Origin: Symsagittifera roscoffensis
Taxonomy: Eukaryota > Xenacoelomorpha > Acoela > Convolutidae
Assembly (NCBI RefSeq): GCF_963678635.1
Contig: NC_087064.1
Location: 77,163,718 to 77,223,717 of the forward strand
Length of the DNA: 60,000 bases
Direction: 5' to 3'
In this document: positions 29,808-42,203 of the stretch, piece by piece
Layout: each line of letters starts with the position of its first letter
Numbering within the stretch: position 1 is the stretch's first letter
Notes under the pieces: model-generated
Databases searched by the model: none
Seen by the model: the letters and a program-made list of their open reading frames with translations, nothing else
Told to the model about the DNA's origin: nothing
Translations under genes and position numbers: made by a program

Positions 29808-32150
29808 AATAACTTTCAGAAGTATATTATTAAACTTCGTCGAAACGGTTAACTAAAAATTCGAAATTGTTATTCAGAAACATCACAAATATCAATTGTT
29901 TACTTCTTTTGAAAATCGAAATAATAAAGCTAAATGAGGTTGTTTCGAGCTTCTTTTTCAAGGCAACGAGGGATTACATTGGGTACAGATTTAAAGAAAC
30001 GTCAAAAAACAGATTTTTCGTCGATCAAGATTAGTTATGCCATGAGCCTGATTGTAAGCATCCCCGAAAAAAACTATGAAAACCCAATGATCTTCAATAT
30101 AAATGATTTATTATTAAATTCCATAAGAAACAAGAGTAGCCGGCTGCTGTGCAAGAAGCAGTGAAAAATCCCACCACACAATCATGAAAAGCTTAAAAAA
30201 CAATATCCTGTTTTATTTTCAAGTTGTGTCGTTTTCTGTTCCTGATGACAAGAGAGGATTTATGCGAAAGCCTGGAAATACGGCTGGTGCAATAATTATT
30301 ATAAATTAGTCAGATTGGACACCAGCTGTCTTCAAAAAAAAAAACGGAAAAACTATTAAAAATGATTTGAAAAAAATTTCAAACTTCTAATTTTTAAGAA
30401 GGCGCTAGAAAAACCTTAGAAAACTCTGCAGTAAAACTAAACTTGCCCGGCTTAAGCAAAATTTGCACTCTTATATTATAATAAGCTTGCTCGACTGTGG
30501 TTTTGCTCGAAATTGGACTGAAAAACATAAAATTCAAACCAATTTTCCTTGACACTAAAAAAGCTTCAATCTGATATAACACTTGAGCCACTTCGATGAT
30601 TATTTGTGGGACCTGCTTGTGTAAAACAACAAAAAACTAACATACAACAAAAATACAAACTGCCTCTCCAATTTCGGTGGTCGAAACAACAACTTACATG
30701 CATCCAAAAACAAAGATCCTAATTCAAATTTTCGGCAAAAGAAAAATTTAGACAAAACTTGCTTGCTGCGCAGCAAAATAGAAAAAATTCCGGCTAGGGA
30801 CAAAAAATTCCAAGCCAAGAAAAACTAAGAAATTGAAAAATGGAAGTAAAAAACTGACAAACTACAAGATCTTTTTTCACCGGAAATTTCACCAAAACGC
30901 TTCTGCAGTTATCTTTTTGTATTCCAAGAATAGGTTCTGCAGTCACTTATTACAACCAATAAAATCATATTTTAATTCAGTGCCCCTCCCTATTTGAAGC
31001 AAAACCGCATTAGGTTGAGTTTATATTTTTAAAATAGATTTGATTTGCATTTTTAACACAAAATTTCTGTCAAAATTACAAAAACCTGATAGTTTATTAT
31101 ATATAGTTTTGTGATACTTTTGTGAACAAATGCACATTGCTGGATCTAATAGGCGGAAAACCTGAAAATTATTACTTATATATAACGACCATTCTGCATT
31201 TACATTTGGTGACCGATCTGCATCGGATTTTTGAACTTGAAATTTTTGTTTACTATCATGAAGCTGACTTCAAAAGCTAGGTTTGAAAAAAGTTTCCCGA
31301 TATATTTTTTACAGCTGCTATTTCTTCATACTCAGACCTTGTATCGAAAAACTCAATCCTGTGGTTATACAAAGTGTATCAAAAACCTCAAAAAAATTGC
31401 CAAAATGTTCAATTTGAAATTTTACCTTCAGACGGCATAGCAAATTGCTTTAAAAATTATAATTCAATTCCATTTGTCAGTAAATTAAGTTTTTAATACC
31501 CAAAGAAAAAACAAGATTTTATACAAAAAAAATATGAAAAAAAGTTATAGTTTTTGATTATTGGATCGAAATATGGAATGCCTACAGCCGACAATATTTG
31601 CATACTACAAATACTTGCAACAGTTGGTATTCATCGTGGTCACAATAAATGTGAGTCCAGTGCAAATTTCCCTGCGGGTTGTCATCTAAGTAAATTCAAA
31701 ATTTCACGAAAAGTGCACAAGTCGTGTTGCGAAAACATCAGAAAAGAACTCAAACCAGAGGTTGTCAAATGTTATAAGCTTGGAAAACTATTAAAAATCA
31801 AAAATACCAACAGAAGAGGCTTACAGAAGGAAAATAGCTTTTTATTATCTAAATCGACAAAAAAGTGATACTGATGTTGAACAGAAATAACAACCTGCCC
31901 CCCCCCCCCCCCCCCCCCCAACCTGTAATGGTTTGAGCCAAACACTGATCGCCACCAGGGGTTCTGGAAAAACAATTGGGATATAAAAAGTCAATTACTG
32001 CAAATTTATGCCAATTAATTAAATCGGTCATCCACGTTTGTCAATTATCAATTAATTGCAATTAATTTCTTATGGTTCATGGCTTTAGCAACGTGTTTTC
32101 GACCGAAAGCAAAACTGATCGATCGCGTTCAGAAATAGTTTCAACTCGAG
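29808..32150. other. Intergenic, no gene recognised
   Basis: Several 60-105 codon frames (for example 29934-30164 and 31554-31868) have no motif and no splice context that I can support. A run of 22 C lies at 31898-31919, a likely length-variable site. Confidence 0.45.
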
Positions 32151-32540
32151 CAGGGCCAGATCTAGGATTTTCGAAAATTCTATCAATTTTTTTCTTAGGT
32201 TGACTAAATTGATTTTACGAGCTCTCTGAAAGCTCTAAAAAGACCCTGTTTTGGTCAAATTTTCTGCGCCACAGACAAAATTTAAAAAAAAAGGCCGAAA
32301 AAGGCGTTTTTAGACACCATTTTGGAAAATGTTGACCCAAAAAATCGCGTTTTTAGGGCCCTTCAACTAAAAAGCAATTTAGGGCCCTTCAACTAAAAAG
32401 CTATTTAGGGCCCTTCAACTAAAAAGCAATTTAGGACCCTTCAACTAAAAATGCATATTTCAAAAATGTACAAAGGGAGACCCTTTGTGTCGGCAGGGGG
32501 TCGAATTTATGAGGAGGGGCGTCCCCCTAAATCCGCTACT
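32151..32540 (-). mobile_element. hAT-like MITE, copy 2
   Basis: Inverted relative of 20716-21102: CAGGGCCAGATCTAGGATTTT at the left, CCCCTAAATCCGCTACTG at the right, and shared internal blocks (GACCCTGTTTTGGTCAAA, CATTTTGGAAAATGTTGACC). Flanks AACTCGAG and ATATCGAG agree at 6 of 8 positions, a plausible eroded 8 bp TSD. It carries a private 26 bp array. Confidence 0.68.
32355..32455 (+). repeat. 26 bp tandem array inside the MITE
   Basis: AGGGCCCTTCAACTAAAAAG recurs at 32355, 32381, 32407 and (as AGGACCC) 32433, exactly 26 bp apart. The other two copies of this MITE lack the expansion. Confidence 0.88.
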
Positions 32541-34560
32541 GATATCGAGATTCTTCGGCAGAAGGCTATATTTTAAGTCTAAAACCGGCTTTGTTGAAAA
32601 ATGTTTGGGCCTTATCAAATGTTTGTCTCACATATCGTACATCATCATAAAGGCTGTCAGTTTATCTCAAATTTAAAAAAAATACCAAAATATTTCAAAC
32701 TAAAATTTGTTTGTCATTAGTCAGTTATTGGAAAAAAGTGGGAGTAATTTAGTTGCCTCCAATTAATTGGTCACCAAGTGACATTTTTCAAGCCCTGATT
32801 GCCACGTAAAAAGTGACCAACCCACCCCGACCTTCAATGGTTTAACCCGACCGAACGCTGATCGCCGCGTAAATAGTGAAAATGCCCACCCAGACCTGTA
32901 CCGGCTCGAACAAAAACTGACTGCCGCATTGAGAGCAGGGCATTTTCTATCTGCTTTTTGTAATATTGCCGCATGTTACGTTTAAGATTTGGTCCAATGA
33001 TAAACGATTATGTTTGCGTTGGTTTGTTTTTGTTCTGATCGTTTGAAAAATGGGGAGGAACTGTGTATTCGGGTGTGTTTTAGTTTTTTCTTTTTTTGTT
33101 TTCCGAGCAAAATCAGCTACCACAAATAATCATCGGAGTGACGTTAGTGATATATCATATTAAAGCCCTTTCAGTCGTGATTCGATCGAAGTTATCAAAA
33201 TTTCCGAAAAAGGATTCCCAGTGTCAAGAAAAACTGGTTTGAAATTTTTGATTTTTCTTATCTCGATTCTGATTGGGTAATGTACTATTTGTCTACTTTA
33301 TGGCCTGCCTAGCCTTCTTTTTACTATGTTACCTATTAAATGGTAGTAACGTGAAAAACTCAAAGCTATTAGTGTTCGTCCAGCATTTCAAAGAAATAAT
33401 GTTTAAATGTTTTCTCGCTTTTTTGATATCTGGACCGATTAGAGAGGATAATTGAATTTGAAGCAGTTTTCCAATAACTTCCGATGCAGAGCTTAAGGAG
33501 AAAAATTGGCTAAAATAAAGCCACAAAAACTAAAAGTTATAAAGTAAATTGTTAACAGAATAATATTTGATAACGATGCTTTAATTTATTAGCGCAAAAA
33601 AATTGCAACACCGGGGAGATTTGTTTTTACTAGGCATAAAATTCACACATGTTTAACCGTTTAAATTATTTCTTCATATGGTAGACTTGTTACTGGGTAC
33701 GACAGGTGGAAAACAGTTATAAAGAGATAGGTATTGCTTTACCGTTGGGCCCGTTTTACGAACTGAAATTTTGATGTGACAACACTGAAGTCAAAAACAA
33801 TTTCTGCTAAAAACAATTTGTGCTATATTTTACTCCGAAATTGGAAACCAGCAAAATGCAATAAAAGCTCACCAAAATTTGCGGCAGGGAAAACTCTCCT
33901 AAATGCTTAAGACCGACCAAAGTTTGTTGAATGGTCATTATTTAGAAAAGTTTTTTTTTCTGCGATCCGTTTTTAATAACGTGCTACAATGAAAATAAAA
34001 ACGACACAACGCCAAAAAAACTTACCAACCGGTGTTTAAAAACTCGCTGTGGCGTTCAATTAAATTTGGATTTAAAACTGCACATCCAGTGTGTAAATTA
34101 TGTGAGGTTAACTTTTAAACCAACAAATGGAACGGAAATAATCTGGAAAGTTAATGGTGCATGAATGTGAACAGGAACAGTGGATTTAAAAGTTGGGACA
34201 GGTTTTTATAATTCCCCCTGTCGGTTCCGTTTCAATGATAGTTGATTTGTTTTGAATGGCTATCAGTCCAGCACCACATGAGAAATTTAACCCAATGACT
34301 TTTATTATATTTTACCCTGCTTTTTGTTTCAATCGCACGCCTTCATTTTCGCGAAAAGCGACACTCTTCAAACGTATTGAAAAATGGTGTCAAGCGGAAC
34401 AAACAAAAGGTATATCAAAGCTCTAGGGGTGGGTGAATATCTTTTGAGAAAAGGTCCGAATAGTAGAAAAGGTCCAACTAACCAAAATCCAGGTTTTCCT
34501 TCTGTTAAGCGGACAAAACGTTAACTGAGCTAATATGCTTCAAATTTTTTGGTGTGCGGC
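32541..34560. other. Intergenic, no gene recognised
   Basis: Contains a hydrophobic 60-codon frame (33273-33455) without supporting motifs. Around 32760-32950 two loosely similar stretches (CTGATTGCCACGTAAAAAGTG and CTGATCGCCGCGTAAATAGTG) form a degraded direct repeat. Confidence 0.4.
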
Positions 34561-34765
34561 CAGTGAGTAGACAATCGCATAAGCAGACAGGTCAGTAAGC
34601 AGACACATAAAATATAAGATTAGGCTTTGAAAAATAAAGATGTTTAAAAATGTCCAGGTATAAAACCCGGTTTTGGTTTTTATTTTGAAAAAATAGGATA
34701 ACATATAGAATTTGAAAGTTTGTCTGCTTACTGACCGGTCTGCTTACACGGTTGTCTACTTACTG
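34561..34765. repeat. Foldback element with subrepeat arms
   Basis: 205 bp: 45 nt arms (34561-34605 and 34721-34765) are inverse with 5 mismatches. Each arm consists of three 16 bp units ending in AGACA (GTAGACA, GCAGACA, GCAGACA). The 115 bp middle is AT-rich. This layout resembles foldback DNA elements. No TSD identified. Confidence 0.75.
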
Positions 34766-34891
34766 CTACGTAACCAAATTTCAATTCTTAATTAATTTCA
34801 ACCAATCAGACAAAATCAAGGGTGTCCGGCAAAAGTTTTGGGTAGAGCAGAGTTTTTAGCAGAAGAGGGACACTGGACATCAAGCGGACGG

Positions 34892-35002
34892 GACTTCAGG
34901 CCGAATTGCAAAAAACTAGGGACTTCAGGTCTAAAAAATACGCACATTTTAAAACATTTGGAAAAACAAAGTTTCTGCCTGAAGTCCTTTCGGCCTGAAG
35001 TC
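34892..35002. repeat. Second foldback, two nested stems
   Basis: GACTTCAGGCCGAA (34892-34905) is the exact inverse of 34989-35002. Inside it, GACTTCAGG (34921-34929) is the exact inverse of 34978-34986. The repeated GACTTCAGG core means each arm is a tandem pair of one short motif. Just 130 bp from the previous foldback. Confidence 0.7.
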
Positions 35003-36009
35003 GCTCTGAAAACTCCGTCTAAATATTGAACTGTGATTGGCTAAAATAACTTTCTGTCGTTTGGTCTTACTGCCCTTAAAGATCCTCCAGAGGTGAGAAT
35101 TGAGAGTACCTGTACAAAGGCAGAATTAATCTGCGGAAGGGTATAACATTTTTTAAATTCTTTGGGCTAATTTCGACCCTTATTTCCCGTTCTTCTCTGT
35201 TTAACTTTCACCTTTATCCCCCTTTTTTCTTCAGTTCATAAGAATAAGTCCCCTGGGACATGATTAAAAGTAGACAGAAAGACAAAAAGAAGACAGTGGC
35301 GAAAATTTGTCTTTGAGAAGACAGAAATAAATGATAAATATACCATGTCAACACTTAGTAGCGCTAAAAAGAGCCAACGGTGGAGATCAAGCAAGCAAAA
35401 TTGAAGAGCAGTGTTGCACAATGGAACTTCATTGAAAGCTGATTGTCTCAGTGTCTTTTTTCCTGTTATATCCCCCCCCCCTAAATGAATATATTTTGCA
35501 GCTCATATTTCGGAAACGGAAAAATGAAATGAACGCTTTTTTTACCCTGTTAATGCAGCTGATGTACATACACAGCATTGAATTAACTCGGAAAAATGCA
35601 AAATTGAGAATTAAGCAAGAATTCATAAGCAAGATTTCATATTAGTTAAGTTTTTGATAATGAAACGGCAAAAATGAGAAAAGAGTCCTTTTGACGCAAA
35701 ATTAGAAAAAATTATTTCGTTTTGGCAGGCTCAATATCAATACAGAGAGGCGAAGCTGAGCTTCGCACCACTTGCGATACAATAATTAAAGGATGAAAGC
35801 ACTATGACGCTCAAAAATTAGCAAACAGAACTTCGAATGATATTACCAATGAAGTAGGAAGTGGAAAACGAAAAAGTATTTTTTGTACCTTTCGTGTTTA
35901 AATTAAAAAAAAATTTCAAAGGTTCTACTGGGGTTAACTTTGGGCATTCAAAAACTGGTGCCAGAGTCTCATCAAAGTCAGAAACAATACCGGACGTTTT
36001 AACAAAAAT
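35003..36009. other. Intergenic; one weak exon candidate
   Basis: Mostly featureless. A 9-nt pyrimidine run CCCCCCCCC lies near 35471-35480. On the minus strand 36011-35889 is a 123 bp open segment bounded by TTATTTAG and GAAAG|GTACAA. It codes for SGIVSDFDETLAPVFE and related residues, but nothing joins to it, so it is not called as a gene. Confidence 0.3.
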
Positions 36010-37340
36010 TGCTAAATAAGCCGACAGAATTGAATCCGACAGCCAAAAAGCTGAAACTTGCATGGGTCCACGATAGCTACATAAGTAGAGTATGCAAAAT
36101 GGAGAACAGAACGTGGAAACTAAACCGACAGAGCTTAAGCCGACAATCATGGCAAAAAATTGGCAGCAGAAAAAAATATCGAAGTGCTTCGAATTATGCA
36201 AAAAATGGTTTGAGTTCTTGATATAGCATTAACCAGTAGTAGTAGCTGGTACCCAGTAGTGAACTTTGATTTTTCGTAAAACTGAACATGTCAGCTGCAT
36301 AGCAGCAGCATCATAATAAATTCAACGGATTTTTAAAAATATTTGTTAACCCGAAAAAAAGCTATATTCCGACTTGATAATTCTTGCTAATCGCAAGCGT
36401 GAAAATCAAACGCAAAAACAATAAATTGAAAAAGACTTCAAAGAGTTGTTTTTGTCATTAAAAAGTGCAACAAAACCCAAAACATCCAAAAAACTATTTG
36501 TATATCCGTACCATTAAAAACTACACAAGGAGTTTTTCTGAAAGATAGACAGAAGCCGAATATTCAACAAGTTCGTTTCAGCGGAATTAAGCCGACAAGA
36601 ATAAGCAGACAAGCAATAATCTAAATTAGCCAACAATTTTCAGTTTGCAAAAAGAAACAGGTCTCAAGCATGGGTTGTAGAGTAATTTGGAAGAAAGCTG
36701 AACCTCCAAAAATTGTCAGACTACAGGAACTAAGCCGGCAAAAGTAAACAGACGGTTGACAGTCAGAAAAAGCACAAAAAATCTAATTAACAGAAAACAG
36801 GTCGGGTTTCTTAACTAAAAACACAAACTTATTGTAGTTATGGTAATTAATGAAAACCAGGTCAAACTACAAAATTTTGCAGTCTGAAGCAGTTGTGTTG
36901 CGTTCTACGCAGGATGCGCCGGATGGTTGACTTAATTTGAGTTTATAACTACCAAGCGGTAACAAAGCCAAAAATACCTAATTAGAAACCCTTCAAAACG
37001 AAAAAAACTCTACCTAATATAAAAATTTTTGATTCACACGCACAGAAAATGTTCATTCAATCCTCCAACGACGCAAATGAAGGTCACTAATTTGATATAA
37101 AAATTGAAACCGAAATAAAAAACAAAGTTAAAAAAAGACGAAATTTTAACAAATCGATTTGGTAAATTTACAACCCTTGTAAAAACCAAATTTAAATTCG
37201 ACCGAATTTTTAAAATGCTTAAACACCAAAAACAATATCAATGAAAATTGTTTACAACAAAAATAAACGAGTCTTAGATGTGGCAACTATCTTAGATGTG
37301 GCTTGTTTTTGACCGACAAACATAAGCAGACAAATTTTAG
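36010..37340 (+). repeat. Dispersed TAAGC(C/A)GACA motif cluster
   Basis: Pairs of TAAGCCGACA/TAAGCAGACA-like motifs 14-16 bp apart occur near 36016, 36122-36148, 36590-36618 and 37303-37330. A single related motif lies near 36728. The 36590 and 37303 clusters extend into a shared ~80 bp (GCCAACAATTTT ... GAAACAGG). The motif matches the arm unit of the foldback at 34561, so these look like broken relatives. Confidence 0.55.
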
Positions 37341-37390
37341 GCCAACAATTTTATTTGAAACAAAACATTTCTGTTTGAAAAAAAAACAGG

Positions 37391-37460
37391 CATTGATCAG
37401 ATTCGAACCCAGGACCTTTGACGTCCCACGATTATTCGTTACCTCCAGGACTTGAGTCCA
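37391..37460 (-). ncRNA. tRNA-like (B-box) sequence, possible SINE head
   Basis: On the minus strand GGTCCTGGGTTCGAATC (around 37416-37400) matches the pol III B box/T arm. Upstream by ~35-50 nt is GGAGGTAACGAATAATCG, a weak A-box candidate. The T stem does not pair properly (CTGGG against CTGAT), so this is not a functional tRNA. A tRNA-derived SINE or pseudogene is possible. Confidence 0.35.
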
Positions 37461-37604
37461 TTCTGATTTTATCGTGTATTTATTTATAATATCGATCTTT
37501 TTTTCAAGCAAACTTGTTCAGTTTTGTTTTTCCTCATTTAAACTGCGAGCGGAGGAGACGGAGTGTCAAGAGTCAAGAGAAGATAGTCTGTCATCAAAAA
37601 GTTA

Positions 37605-37910
37605 CAAAATATCGCAAAGCGTCTCCTTTTTTTTGGAATAAAATGCAAACGCTGTTCGTAGTACTGCAATTTTGTCTATGTCCCGGGGAATAATTTCCTC
37701 CAAAAAAACAAAGTTACTTATTCGACTATTCCTTGCGGAGTTTTGATTGAACAGTTTTGACGATCCAACTCTGTCAATATTTCTGGGCTGACGATGAAAC
37801 GATGAAACGATGAAGAGAATTTTGACATCAGTTTCAATTATTAAAGTTTCCTCTAATAGGTGATCGAGCGTTTCGTGTGGATCAAACCCCCCTCGTAGTT
37901 TCCACATCAC
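37605..37910 (-). pseudogene. Possible exon of unknown gene (GT31-like pattern, weak)
   Basis: A 102-codon open segment with DVKILFIVSSFHRQPRNIDR and FVFLEEIIPRDIDKI, then LRTAFAFYSKKKETLCDIL. The order loosely recalls beta-1,3-galactosyltransferases ('LllV.S....R..IR.TW', 'FLLG', 'E...y.DIl'), but the Trp and key residues are absent. TTTT|GTAACT at the end could be a donor. No partner exon is seen. Low confidence. Confidence 0.2.
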
Positions 37911-38219
37911 CCAATCAGCTTACGAACAAGTATTTCAGACCCTTATTCTCTTTTTCTAGCGACCAGTTCCTCAGTGCTGAGAGGGCAGACAGTTGAGCAT
38001 GAAATAATAAAAAAAGATTCGCCTTCTTTCCAACAGAAGAAGTACGGTTTGATCCTTTCTAGCCTAAAGTATCTCTCTCTTCTTTGAATGTTTCTTCCAA
38101 GTTCTCGCAAAAAATTTTCTTAAGGTAAGATTTCAGGATTAATTTGATGATATCTTTGCATGAATCTTTTTTTTTCGCTTTTTTGCTTCTGCGCCTAAAA
38201 AGCCAAATAAGCGTGATTT
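37911..38219. other. Sequence before assembly gap
   Basis: No feature recognised. Confidence 0.5.
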
Positions 38220-38419
38220 NNNNNNNNNNNNNNNNNNNNNNNNNNNNNNNNNNNNNNNNNNNNNNNNNNNNNNNNNNNNNNNNNNNNNNNNNNNNNNNNN
38301 NNNNNNNNNNNNNNNNNNNNNNNNNNNNNNNNNNNNNNNNNNNNNNNNNNNNNNNNNNNNNNNNNNNNNNNNNNNNNNNNNNNNNNNNNNNNNNNNNNNN
38401 NNNNNNNNNNNNNNNNNNN
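38220..38419. other. Assembly gap (200 N)
   Basis: Exactly 200 undetermined bases, probably a placeholder of fixed length. Open frames running through it are artefacts. Confidence 0.99.
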
Positions 38420-39106
38420 CCCCGGCTAATGGTCCCTGCAGACATGCGACAGAAGCATCCGGGGATAAATAATTAACTGGATATGAGAAAACTGACTTCA
38501 ATTTCAATCTGGCTAAAGAGGAAATTGGAAAAGTATTGAATTGTCAGTTTTAACTGTTACAATTTCTATAGCAGGCTCCTAGCGTAATAGGCCCGTCCTT
38601 ATGTGGCGTCTTTGCTCTCTACAACTTCGCCAAAACTGTCCCGTGCGATTTTTTGGATTTAAAAATTTGACAAATTTATTAACATTTTTGTTTTCAATTC
38701 AGCGAAGATTTACAGGTGTGAATAATGAAGAGCTTTGACCGATTTGCAGTGATTTGGTGAACTTAATACAAAGGAGACTGTATGCTAACATGTGTTAATA
38801 TGGCGTTACACGTACCCTTCCGTGTTGAATAAATGTGTACACTATTCAGGGTATTAATACATGGTTAACAAGTAGCTACATATCCTGGGCTGGGAATTCC
38901 TTGTGTTTTACCTTCATAGAGACTGCGCACATGGAAAAGCAACTAATAGTTCTGGGCGCAATAAAAAGCAGGAAAATGGTAACTATGATTTACAAATTAA
39001 AGCACAAACGCCGAATTATAATTTAGGCACTCTTGTATTTTTCCTGTGTATATCCTCTGCGCTGTTAATGTGCTGTTTATGAAATGACAGAAAAAACATA
39101 TACAAA

Positions 39107-39107
<1 letters not shown>
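38420..39107. other. No gene recognised
   Basis: AT-rich sequence after the gap without identifiable features. Confidence 0.45.

Positions 39108-39144
<37 letters not shown>
39108..39144 (+). repeat. (AG)n microsatellite
   Basis: AG dinucleotide run with one interruption. It explains the Ser/Leu-rich minus-strand frame that crosses it. Confidence 0.95.
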
Positions 39145-39147
<3 letters not shown>

Positions 39148-39197
39148 CCCGCTGCTGGGTTTCAAAATCAGATTTAATTGGTTTGAATTGCTAAAAA

Positions 39198-39476
39198 GTG
39201 GTCGGCCCGTCTTCCGTCCCCCAGCCATCCCATTACTCCAGGAATAAAAACGAATTTTACGGTGTTAGCAAAAGATTTACGATTCGCAGGAGGGGGAGGG
39301 GGGCAATCTCACGAGGGGGGGCACCGTATAAGAGCCGAGTGGCCATAAACTGGAACAAGCATAAACATTCCGCACTTTCAGAGAAAGTCGGAACAATAAA
39401 ACTGGGCTGTAAGCCCCCGGCAAACAGATGGTGTCATAATACTCATGGGATTGAGTTATTAAGCAGAGTAAAGTAA
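39198..39476 (+). pseudogene. Possible LINE C-terminal remnant
   Basis: Open segment with RNKNEFYGVSKRFTIRRRGR, then KSRVAINWNKHKHSALSEK. This is reminiscent of the LINE ORF2 C-terminus ('..R.....R..........aa.lWN.LP....'). Purine-rich insertions (GGAGGGGGAGGGGGG) disturb the middle. No RT is present nearby. Similarity is by pattern only. Confidence 0.25.
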
Positions 39477-39939
39477 ACAGTCTACTCCAATTTTGTGGCA
39501 GAATGGTTAGTCTATTCTGATCATATTAGAAAAACAGAATAGCAGAGAGCCCAAATGGTAGAAAAATTCCAACCAATCAAATATCTCCAGCTGTTCAGAC
39601 ACGCGGTTTAACAAAGTTGATTAAGACAATCAAATATGTTTATTTCGGCTTGTCACTCAAAGTTGTCTCAGCGTCAACGGACTTTACAGCCATTTTTAAA
39701 AATTCAGAGGATAATAAAAAAACGGAGGAAAAAAACGTATTTTCAAAAAGTTTGTCGGCTCAGAAAATTTAACGGAGCGTTCTTATAAAACAATAAGAGA
39801 AACTTACTTTAAGTCAACTTATAATTGCCTTTCCTTACCACTCCAACTTGAAATAAAACGTTATAAAATATTACAATTATAAAGTAACTAAATAATAAAA
39901 AATTGAATCTTCAAATAAGAAATGTCAAAATTATGCGAA
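39477..39939. other. No gene recognised
   Basis: AT-rich lead-in to the tandem array. Confidence 0.45.
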
Positions 39940-42203
39940 CTTCCAAATCTTCATTTCAAAATCTGCTATTTTCAATTTTAGTTTGTTCTGGTTTTCTGCA
40001 ATTTCTCTGCAGATACTTTTTGCAAATCTTTTTCTTTAGTTTTTTCTGTTGGTGGTATTCTCTAACGGGTCTGTTGATTTTGCAAAGTTTCGCTGTCACT
40101 TTTCGTTGCCCAACAACATTCCATTTTGCACAGCCTAGAGATAGTTTTTTTTGCAATCAAAACATATGCTCCTTCATATATGTGCAAAATATCTGCTCAA
40201 TTAGTAATCCAACTTAGAATTGCTAGCATTTTGCAATCTAAGCAATTGGGTTGGGTAATTGCCTCAGGGTAAAATTGAATAAGGGCTTTGACTTTCAAAT
40301 AAAAAACTAAATTTAAAATTTGAACCAAATAAATGGGTAAGCCAATCGCCAACACAGGCGTTAATAATGTTTTTCATGGAAAAATTAGTCTAGTTTGCAT
40401 GACAATTTTTATGACAATCGGACGATGTGAACAAAGATGTGAATTGTGATTAAATTTACTTTTAAACACATTTGTTTTTCATACGTTGCATTTTTCATAC
40501 GTTTCTAATCACAAACGCCTTTTATCAAAATAAAAGGCAAAATAACTGTATGAAGAGAAAGTTTGGAGAAGAACCTAACCTTCTGGACTTTAACATGACA
40601 TTCGGGTTGGAAAACATAAAAAAGAACAAATTATTTTCGCAATTCCACGGTGAAATCACTTAATGGCTCATAGAAAATTGTAAGACAAAAAAAAATCGAA
40701 AAGATTACTTAAGGGTATTATCAGAAAAAAAAACATAAAGGGCTCAAATGCTGTTTTCTCTTTTCTCTGAGGAAACTGAATAATTTAGATTCTGAGGACT
40801 CATTCACATCAAGCACGTCACCCAACACCATAAAAAAACCAAAAATGTAGATGCGGTTCCTCCCCCCTCATGTGTGTAGGTGCTGGTGGTTGTGGTGGGG
40901 TGGAATTTTAGATGCGAGATACACATCTGGGAATGTTTTCTCAATTATAAAAATCTGGATGTTTTGGCAAAGCTCATTTTCGAAAACAGATTCAGAGAAA
41001 TTTCTAATCATTTGCAATGATTCCTATATCCCCATGTATATGATAAGCTTGTTTGGACATGAGATTGCCAAAAAAATTGACAGTTGATGAAAGAAAATGT
41101 GAAACAAAGAAAACTGTGACAACATTTTCAAAACATTTAAAATGTTCGAATCTTAAATATGAGGCTTCTATTTTTGCATATTACTCACTATAATCTTGCA
41201 ATTATTTGTGAGATTTTTTTGTAAAAAAACTTCAAGAAAAAAAAAAAACAAATATAAAAAACTAAAGCAGACCCGAAGACCAAATTTCTCCCCCCCTTTC
41301 AGTCAAATGCGGCACGTTTTGCCGTTGTTAATTTTACTGGCACATTTTTCTCCCCACACATTTTGCCCCATAGCTTAGGCCTGAATAGTCTGCATGTCAA
41401 GTTTCTTGACAATCGGATAATGTGAACAAAAAATACGGAGAAGTTTGAATTAAGATAAAATTAATTTGTAAACCCATTTGTTCTTCATACTACGAACGCA
41501 TTTTGTCAAAATAACAAATAAAATAACTGAAAAATTTGGAAAAAAAAACCTAAACTTCTGGACTGTAACATGACCTTCGGTCTGGGGTCCATAAAGAGGC
41601 CAAATTAGTTCCACAATTCCATAGAGAAGTCACGTATTGGCTCATAGAAATTCGTAAGAGGAGAATAATCCACAAGAAACTTAATGCGTTTTATCGGAAA
41701 AAAAAAGACTGTAAAAGGCTCAGATGCTGTGTTCTTTCGTCTCTGAGGAGACTGAATAAATTGGACTCTGAGGACTCGACAAGCACGTCACGGTCACAAT
41801 AAAACCCAATAATGGAGATGCAACTCCTCTCCCTCTCATGTGTGTGGTTGGTAGTGGCTGTGATGTGGGTGGGGGGGGGAAGCTGCAGATACGAGATGCA
41901 CAAACCGGAATGTTTTCTCAATTATACACACCTGGGTATTTTGCCAAGAGTCAGAGGAATTACTGATTTTTTCAATGAATCCCATTTACAAGATCAGCTT
42001 AAATTTTCAAAATTATGCATGCGTTGACATGTGATTGCTAAAAATATAGACAGCTGATGTTCCAAAAAAGTAAAAAAAAATTGGTAGAAATTTTGTTTAA
42101 AACGATGAAAAATTGTTTAAAGCTGTCATGTCTGAGAATTTTTTTTTCGAATATTTCAAAGGTTCGAATCACAAATATAAGGCCTCTTAGATGGTATAAT
42201 ACT
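39940..42203 (+). repeat. 2.27 kb tandem unit, copy 1 (U-A-L-B)
   Basis: Begins ACTTCCAAATCTTCATTTC and is followed directly by copy 2 with only rare differences. The unit holds a leader U (39940-40390), module A (about 40391-41175), a linker L (41176-41375) and module B (41386-42203). B is a diverged copy of A: GACAATCGGA..ATGTGAACAAA, CTTCTGGACT.TAACATGAC, GGCTCATAGAAA, CTGAATAA.TT.GA.TCTGAGGACTC, CATGTGTGT and GAATGTTTTCTCAATTATA recur in order about 980-995 bp apart. The open frames in it are small and have no known motif. Confidence 0.92.

Noticed and set aside
38059-38507. Long frames crossing the N block
   Set aside because: Most of their length is undetermined sequence.
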